DNA from: Diadema setosum
Lineage: Eukaryota; Echinodermata; Echinoidea; Diadematoida; Diadematidae
Length of the DNA: 64,000 bases
Direction of reading: 5' to 3'
Assembly: GCF_964275005.1 (NCBI RefSeq)
Contig: NC_092706.1
Coordinates: 29,006,781 to 29,070,780 of the forward strand
Of this stretch, positions 1-64,000 are shown one piece after another. The position numbers and the translations under genes are program-made. The notes beneath the pieces were generated by a model that saw only the letters and a list, made by a program, of their open reading frames with translations, did not search any database and was not told the DNA's origin. The stretch's first letter is position 1; the number at the start of each line of letters is the position of its first letter.

Positions 1-1373
1 ATCCATTTCTTGATCCCATATGGCTCACTAATGAGATGCACACGTGCAATCGGTACCTCTTTCTTACTAAAGAGACCTCTCATTTTCACTGTCTCACCTG
101 GGATAATGAATGTAGGATCTACAACATCACTTCTCGCTAGAGAATGAGTGCACCCCGAATCACGCAGCAAACGTACATGTCTGTCCCCCAGTCTGGCGTC
201 ACTAATGTATGGTTTTAGTTTGGGGTGGGGCTCAGGTCTACAGAAATAGGTGGGACCGTGTTCCTTGGATTTGTCATTCCCCTTCTTCTCTGCCTGGACC
301 TCAGATTTGTGGGCATTTGGACAATTTACTGCGATATGACCAAACTTATCACAGGTGTAACACCTCACCTTTGCTCTGTAGTTACCCCTATCCTCATTTT
401 GCTTCTTATTCTGTTGAGGGTTTGGCTTACTCTCTCCTTTTCCCCCTCCTGATCCCGAATTCCAACCTGGTTTAGGGGAGTGATTAGGGCCTGCTTTTCC
501 CCAGTGTCCCTGTGGTTTACCTGCCCCTTTTCTGCTGATGACATACTGGTCGGCAAGCCTTGCCATGTCACCCAGTGTATCTGGCTCGTGGTCTCGGAGC
601 CACACCCTTAGGTCAAAAGACACTTGTTTTAGCATTTGCTCTTTTAGGATCTCCTCCTTTAGTCTGTCTAGATCGTTTAAAGCCCCCGCCCCCTGGAGCC
701 ACCGCCCGAGAAGATCCGTCAGCTTTACGGAAAACTCAGTATAGGTCTCGTCCCTATCCACCTTCAGTTCCCTGAACTTGACCCTATATGCCTCGGGTGT
801 GAGGTCATACCTACGCAAGATGGCTAATTTGACTTCATCGTACACTCTACTACTTTCAAGTGACAGTCTTGAGTATGCCTCCCTAGCTCTACCTGTCAGT
901 AAGGGAGCGAGCTGTAGTGCCCATACCTCCCTTGGCCACTCATTTAATTGCGCCATCTTCTCAAAAGCACGGAGAAACACATCAACATCTTCTCCCTCTT
1001 TGTACATCGGCATCCTTCTGATGCCCCCATCTAAACCAAAAGACCCTGCATTGGTCCCCTTGCGCTCAATTTCCAATTTGGCATTTTCTAATTCAGCAAG
1101 GCGCACCTGCATCCGCATCTTTTCAAGTTCAAATTGCATGCGTGCTTCTTCCATTGTATCAGACTCAGTGCGCGCAGCAGTGTTTTGGGTCGTATTCTTA
1201 TCTGTGCTCATGACTGGTGCACTTGGCAGAGGCGAAGCCTGCTCTTCCTTTGCCTCTTCTATGTTTTTGATCAACTGGTTCCTATTCAACCCTTCATGTG
1301 ACAGCCCCAACTCTTCACACTTTTGTCTCAACTCTTGCATCCTTAACTGACTTAGGTTACCCTCTTCCTCCAT
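1..1373 (-). mobile_element. gag-like region of the LTR element with start of protease
   Basis: Begins at an ATG at 1371-1373 with a charged, SAP-like N-terminal helix pair, then an E/K-rich segment, a capsid-like helical region, a CCHC zinc knuckle (C-x2-C-x4-H-x4-C pattern, around 317-358) and a retropepsin-like DSG motif near 150-158. Expected role is particle assembly and processing. It continues beyond position 1. Described as a retroelement fossil. Confidence 0.75.
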
Positions 1374-1973
1374 GTTCCTAACTGATTAACATGCAACCTT
1401 TTCACTATCCATACAATATGGAGACAATGTATCACAATAGTGTGTCCACTCTCTCTGCCTTGCCTTAAAGTTGACTAATTAAGAGAAACTCACTTACCCC
1501 TCTGATAAGCCTTTCGCTCCCCCTTATCAGTAAACTGGCCTTGGCTCCTTGTGGTCACCGTTGCTGCCGTCACTCTGGGTCAGCCAGCTGTCCCCTGCTG
1601 TAGTCTTGTTCCAGACTCTGTCCTGACGACTGCTCACTCCGGTGCACGATGTCGTCTCAGTCAGCCCCTCGATCTCCCGTCTGTCTGCAAAGCCACAGGC
1701 TGGACCTCGTTGCCCAACGTCGGTGTTGACGACACCCCAACTGCGTTGCAGACGACTGATACAAGTTTTGGGCTCTGCTTTTCCAGTCTTTTTCGATGTT
1801 GGAACTCGCACACAAAGTTTTCGAGTCCCAAGACAGTGTTTAAAAGCAACTTTGTCACCAACAGCACGGTTGCTACTCAGCTTCTCCCGGGTCAGGCAAT
1901 ATTTCTGGATCACACAGCGCAGAAATAGAGTCTCAGCTGATGGTATTAATTGTTGCTCAGGTACTGGGAGTTC
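1374..1973 (-). other. Untranslated leader of the LTR element
   Basis: Six hundred bases between the primer-binding site and the gag start. Open frames of about 125 codons occur on both strands here, but none resembles a known protein and their composition is unremarkable. Packaging or splice signals would be expected in such a leader, but none was recognised. Confidence 0.5.
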
Positions 1974-1991
1974 ATCCCACCGCTGCCACCA
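1974..1991 (-). other. Primer-binding site complementary to tRNA-Leu
   Basis: On the plus strand ATCCCACCGCTGCCACCA equals the last 18 bases of an animal tRNA-Leu including the added CCA. It starts two bases from the LTR edge, the normal position for minus-strand priming. The match to tRNA-Leu (a GGTAGCG...CCGCTGCCA type) is from memory. Confidence 0.85.
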
Positions 1992-1993
1992 AA

Positions 1994-2361
1994 TGTAACT
2001 GGATGGTTTTCAGCAATGCCGCATTCTCAGCACACTGGCGTACCTTTCACGCTCAACAACCACACGATGACACTTTGAAGAACTTCGAAGCAGACAGTGA
2101 TGTACAATATGTACAAAGATGGTCGTTTATTGTCTTGTAGATGAAGTTCACAAGTCTTCCTGTGCGGTATAAGAGAGTGGGTATCTCCCACTCAATGAGT
2201 GACCGATGAATACATGAATGCTCGAATCAACTAACTTCAAAGAACAAAATCATTCTATTTATAATGATTCTGAGGGTGCAGCACATGGTGCTATGGAAAA
2301 TTTTGTCTAGCACCACCTAGCAACACCTAGCAACAACATAATGAATATAATAGCATTTACA
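1994..2361 (-). repeat. Long terminal repeat (5' LTR of the element)
   Basis: Bounded by the inverted termini TGTAA and TTACA, as expected for integrase-type LTRs. On the minus strand a TATAAATA-like box lies near 2260 and an AATAAA polyadenylation signal near 2128, which fits a U3-R-U5 order. The 5-bp flank on the outer side is tgctc (2362-2366); the matching target-site copy would be beyond the other end, outside the window. Confidence 0.85.
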
Positions 2362-3296
2362 TGCTCCACCCCTTAATAATTTATGCAAACCATCCTCCAA
2401 TCAGTTGTCGGTTACATGGCTTTAGGCCATGATCATGCCTGTTCAAAAGTGACCATCAGGCTGACCACTAGACTACACTCTACTTTGTCTTAGCGACTGT
2501 CCACTACCACCTGGCTGGTCATGATGGAAAATCCCATGTATATATGTGTGGTGCTTCTCCCTCCTCTCTGGGGCTAGCACCCTTCCCAAAACTTTCCATA
2601 AGTTTCCCCAGACTCGACATTTCTTATATATTTGATTGTAACAGTTTGTACTGGGGAAACAGCCGAAACTTTCCACAAATTTCCAAAGACTCAACATCTT
2701 CTTTGTATTTCTTTATATTATGGTTTGCGAACTCAACAATTTCTTTGTATCCCTTAATATTATGGTTTGCAAAGGAGAAGACAGTTTTCTGCTGAATGAT
2801 CACCTTTTATACCATAGAGCCAATATGGCGGCTGCAGTATTGATGCACTAACTATATGCTGTAAAATGAAATGTCATCCTTTCAAATGACTGATATTCAA
2901 TATCATCAATTTGTGGTGCATGTATGACACAGGATTGATCCACTCGCTCTGTCACAGTTACTTACATGGACGGGTAGAAAACAGACACTTGAACATTAAA
3001 CATCATTGAAGACATCAAAAGCAATCTTTCCTTTAAATCTAAAAAACGCTTCATCAATAAAATCAGAAGTATTGAAAGACATTTATTAAAGGAATCTCAC
3101 ACGTACATGTACACTATCTAATTTCACTAATAATTTCATGCAGTCAAGATGAGTGTAAGACGCGTGTTCAAGGATTTATGAGAACAACAACAAAAAGAAC
3201 ATAATGGTGTAGTGGACAATTTGTTATCATTTTCTTTTACTGTGAGACTGGAAGTGTATGTGAATCTAATCATGACAACCGTCACTCGGCACTCAC
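2362..3296. other. Non-coding stretch between LTR element and last exon
   Basis: Probably intron of the titin-like gene. It contains an imperfect tandem array (about 2585-2775), otherwise AT-rich sequence with no exon that I can recognise on either strand. Confidence 0.6.
2585..2775. repeat. Imperfect tandem repeat
   Basis: Two diverged copies of an element starting AAACTTTCC (near 2588 and 2669), each followed by a CTCGACAT/CTCAACAT motif, and then a roughly 40-bp unit containing ATATTATGGTTTGC seen twice (near 2724 and 2757). No known family recognised. Confidence 0.55.
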
Positions 3297-63482
<60,186 letters not shown>

Positions 63483-64000
63483 CTAGGCGCAGAGAAATGA
63501 CATTTTCGTTAATTCGTTAACTCTTTCAGCACCAAGGACATTGGACAGGATGTGCAATGCTATAGGGTTTTCAATGCCAATCGACATTCAGAGTATACAA
63601 AGCGTTACGTCGTAAAGCAGCGAGCTCCGACAGAATAAGTAAATAATGCAACTTTCTCAATGTAGCATTTGGAGGTTGCGTATGACCGTTGAGGTCGTGG
63701 TATAGTTAGTCCTATTATTCATGATATTTTATAAAGTCTAATGCACATGTAGACATATCTTCTTTTCCAACTTGATGGGCAACTGTTCCTTATAGTCGCA
63801 AATGTACAAATATTATCCATTGGGTTCGGATGATGATACAGGTAATGTCTTTACAGAGGCTACAGCAAGCGCTTACAGTATTGAGATTAATATCAAAGAC
63901 CGATGACAATGTCAGAAATTGTAATAATCAGGATAATTTCTTAATGACGACATCAACAAAAACACGCATTTATTTTCTTTCCTTTAAAAAATTGCGACAG
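63483..64000. other. Intronic right edge
   Basis: Contains a TTAA-ended element (63517-63607); otherwise AT-rich with no exon recognised. Confidence 0.5.
63517..63607. mobile_element. TTAA-ended ~91-bp element
   Basis: TTAACTCTTTCAGCACC at the left, core ATTGGACAGGATGTGCAATG and CTATAGGGTTTTC, right end ACAAAGCGTTA. The right terminal TTAA has decayed. It lies 34 bp upstream of the most 5' exon. Confidence 0.55.

Larger units (their letters stand above)
1..2361 (-). mobile_element. LTR retrotransposon, 5' part (Ty3/Gypsy-like fossil)
   Basis: Reading on the minus strand: a 368-bp LTR, a primer-binding site two bases inside it, an untranslated leader, then a gag-like frame that continues off the window edge. 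The remaining parts (pol and the second LTR) lie outside. Family is inferred from the CCHC knuckle, the protease-like DSG motif and the tRNA-Leu primer; without reverse transcriptase, Ty3/Gypsy cannot be separated firmly from other LTR groups. The visible part looks whole and recent-looking, but age cannot be estimated without the other LTR. It has the same orientation as the titin-like gene and probably lies in one of its introns. Confidence 0.85.

Noticed and set aside
778-1350. 190-codon open frame on the plus strand
   Set aside because: It is antisense to the gag-like region of the LTR element and its composition (Ser/Leu/Arg-rich) reflects the complementary codons, not a known protein.
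1974-1991. Possible tRNA gene
   Set aside because: Only the last 18 bases of tRNA-Leu are matched and they abut the LTR, so it is the primer-binding site.

Overview
The window is animal genomic DNA. GC-rich, in-frame exons of about 300 bp sit between AT-rich introns with GT/AG borders, and dispersed repeats are plentiful. Almost all of it is one stretch of a giant sarcomeric gene on the minus strand, so the protein's N-terminal side lies at high coordinates. The domains (titin-type fibronectin III and I-set immunoglobulin), the splice phases and the domain order point to a titin (connectin) homologue in an invertebrate. I favour an invertebrate deuterostome such as an echinoderm, from the look of the short palindromic repeats and hexamer-tailed retroelement ends. 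That is an inference from memory, not a demonstrated placement.

In transcript order (right to left): a short exon with a charged helical motif resembling a titin motif (63311-63482); two acidic E/P/V/K-rich linker exons (62503-62620, 58973-59263); eight single-exon Ig domains, Ig1-Ig8 (56780-57037 down to 48573-48866); then an unbroken run of 57 FN3 domains, F1-F57, in 51 exons (48323 down to 3297). I find 62 exons encoding about 6,600 residues. Neither end of the gene is present. There is no start codon, kinase domain or stop in the window.

The FN3 run has visible higher-order structure. F3-F11 repeat a three-domain module (EKCEVA-type, EKTSSRW-type, EKTGKW-type). Part of this, about 2.7 kb including introns, was duplicated so recently that introns are about 98% identical by eye. 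F16-F45 follow an a-b-c pattern in which one exon encodes two FN3 domains (a+b) and the next encodes one (c); there are nine such units and two places with an extra c. Three FN3 domains (F39, F49, F54) are split by an intron at the same place. No Ig domain interrupts the 57 FN3 domains, unlike the mixed Ig/FN3 super-repeats of vertebrate titin or twitchin.

The left edge (1-2361) is one end of an LTR retrotransposon in the same orientation as the host gene: an LTR, a tRNA-Leu primer-binding site and a gag-like reading frame running off the window. It probably lies in an intron. Other repeats in introns include TTAA-ended ~90-bp elements (piggyBac-like), a 404-bp palindrome, two kinds of short hairpin element, retroelement 3' tails touching splice sites, and several microsatellites. 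No RNA gene, CRISPR array or second protein-coding host gene was found.
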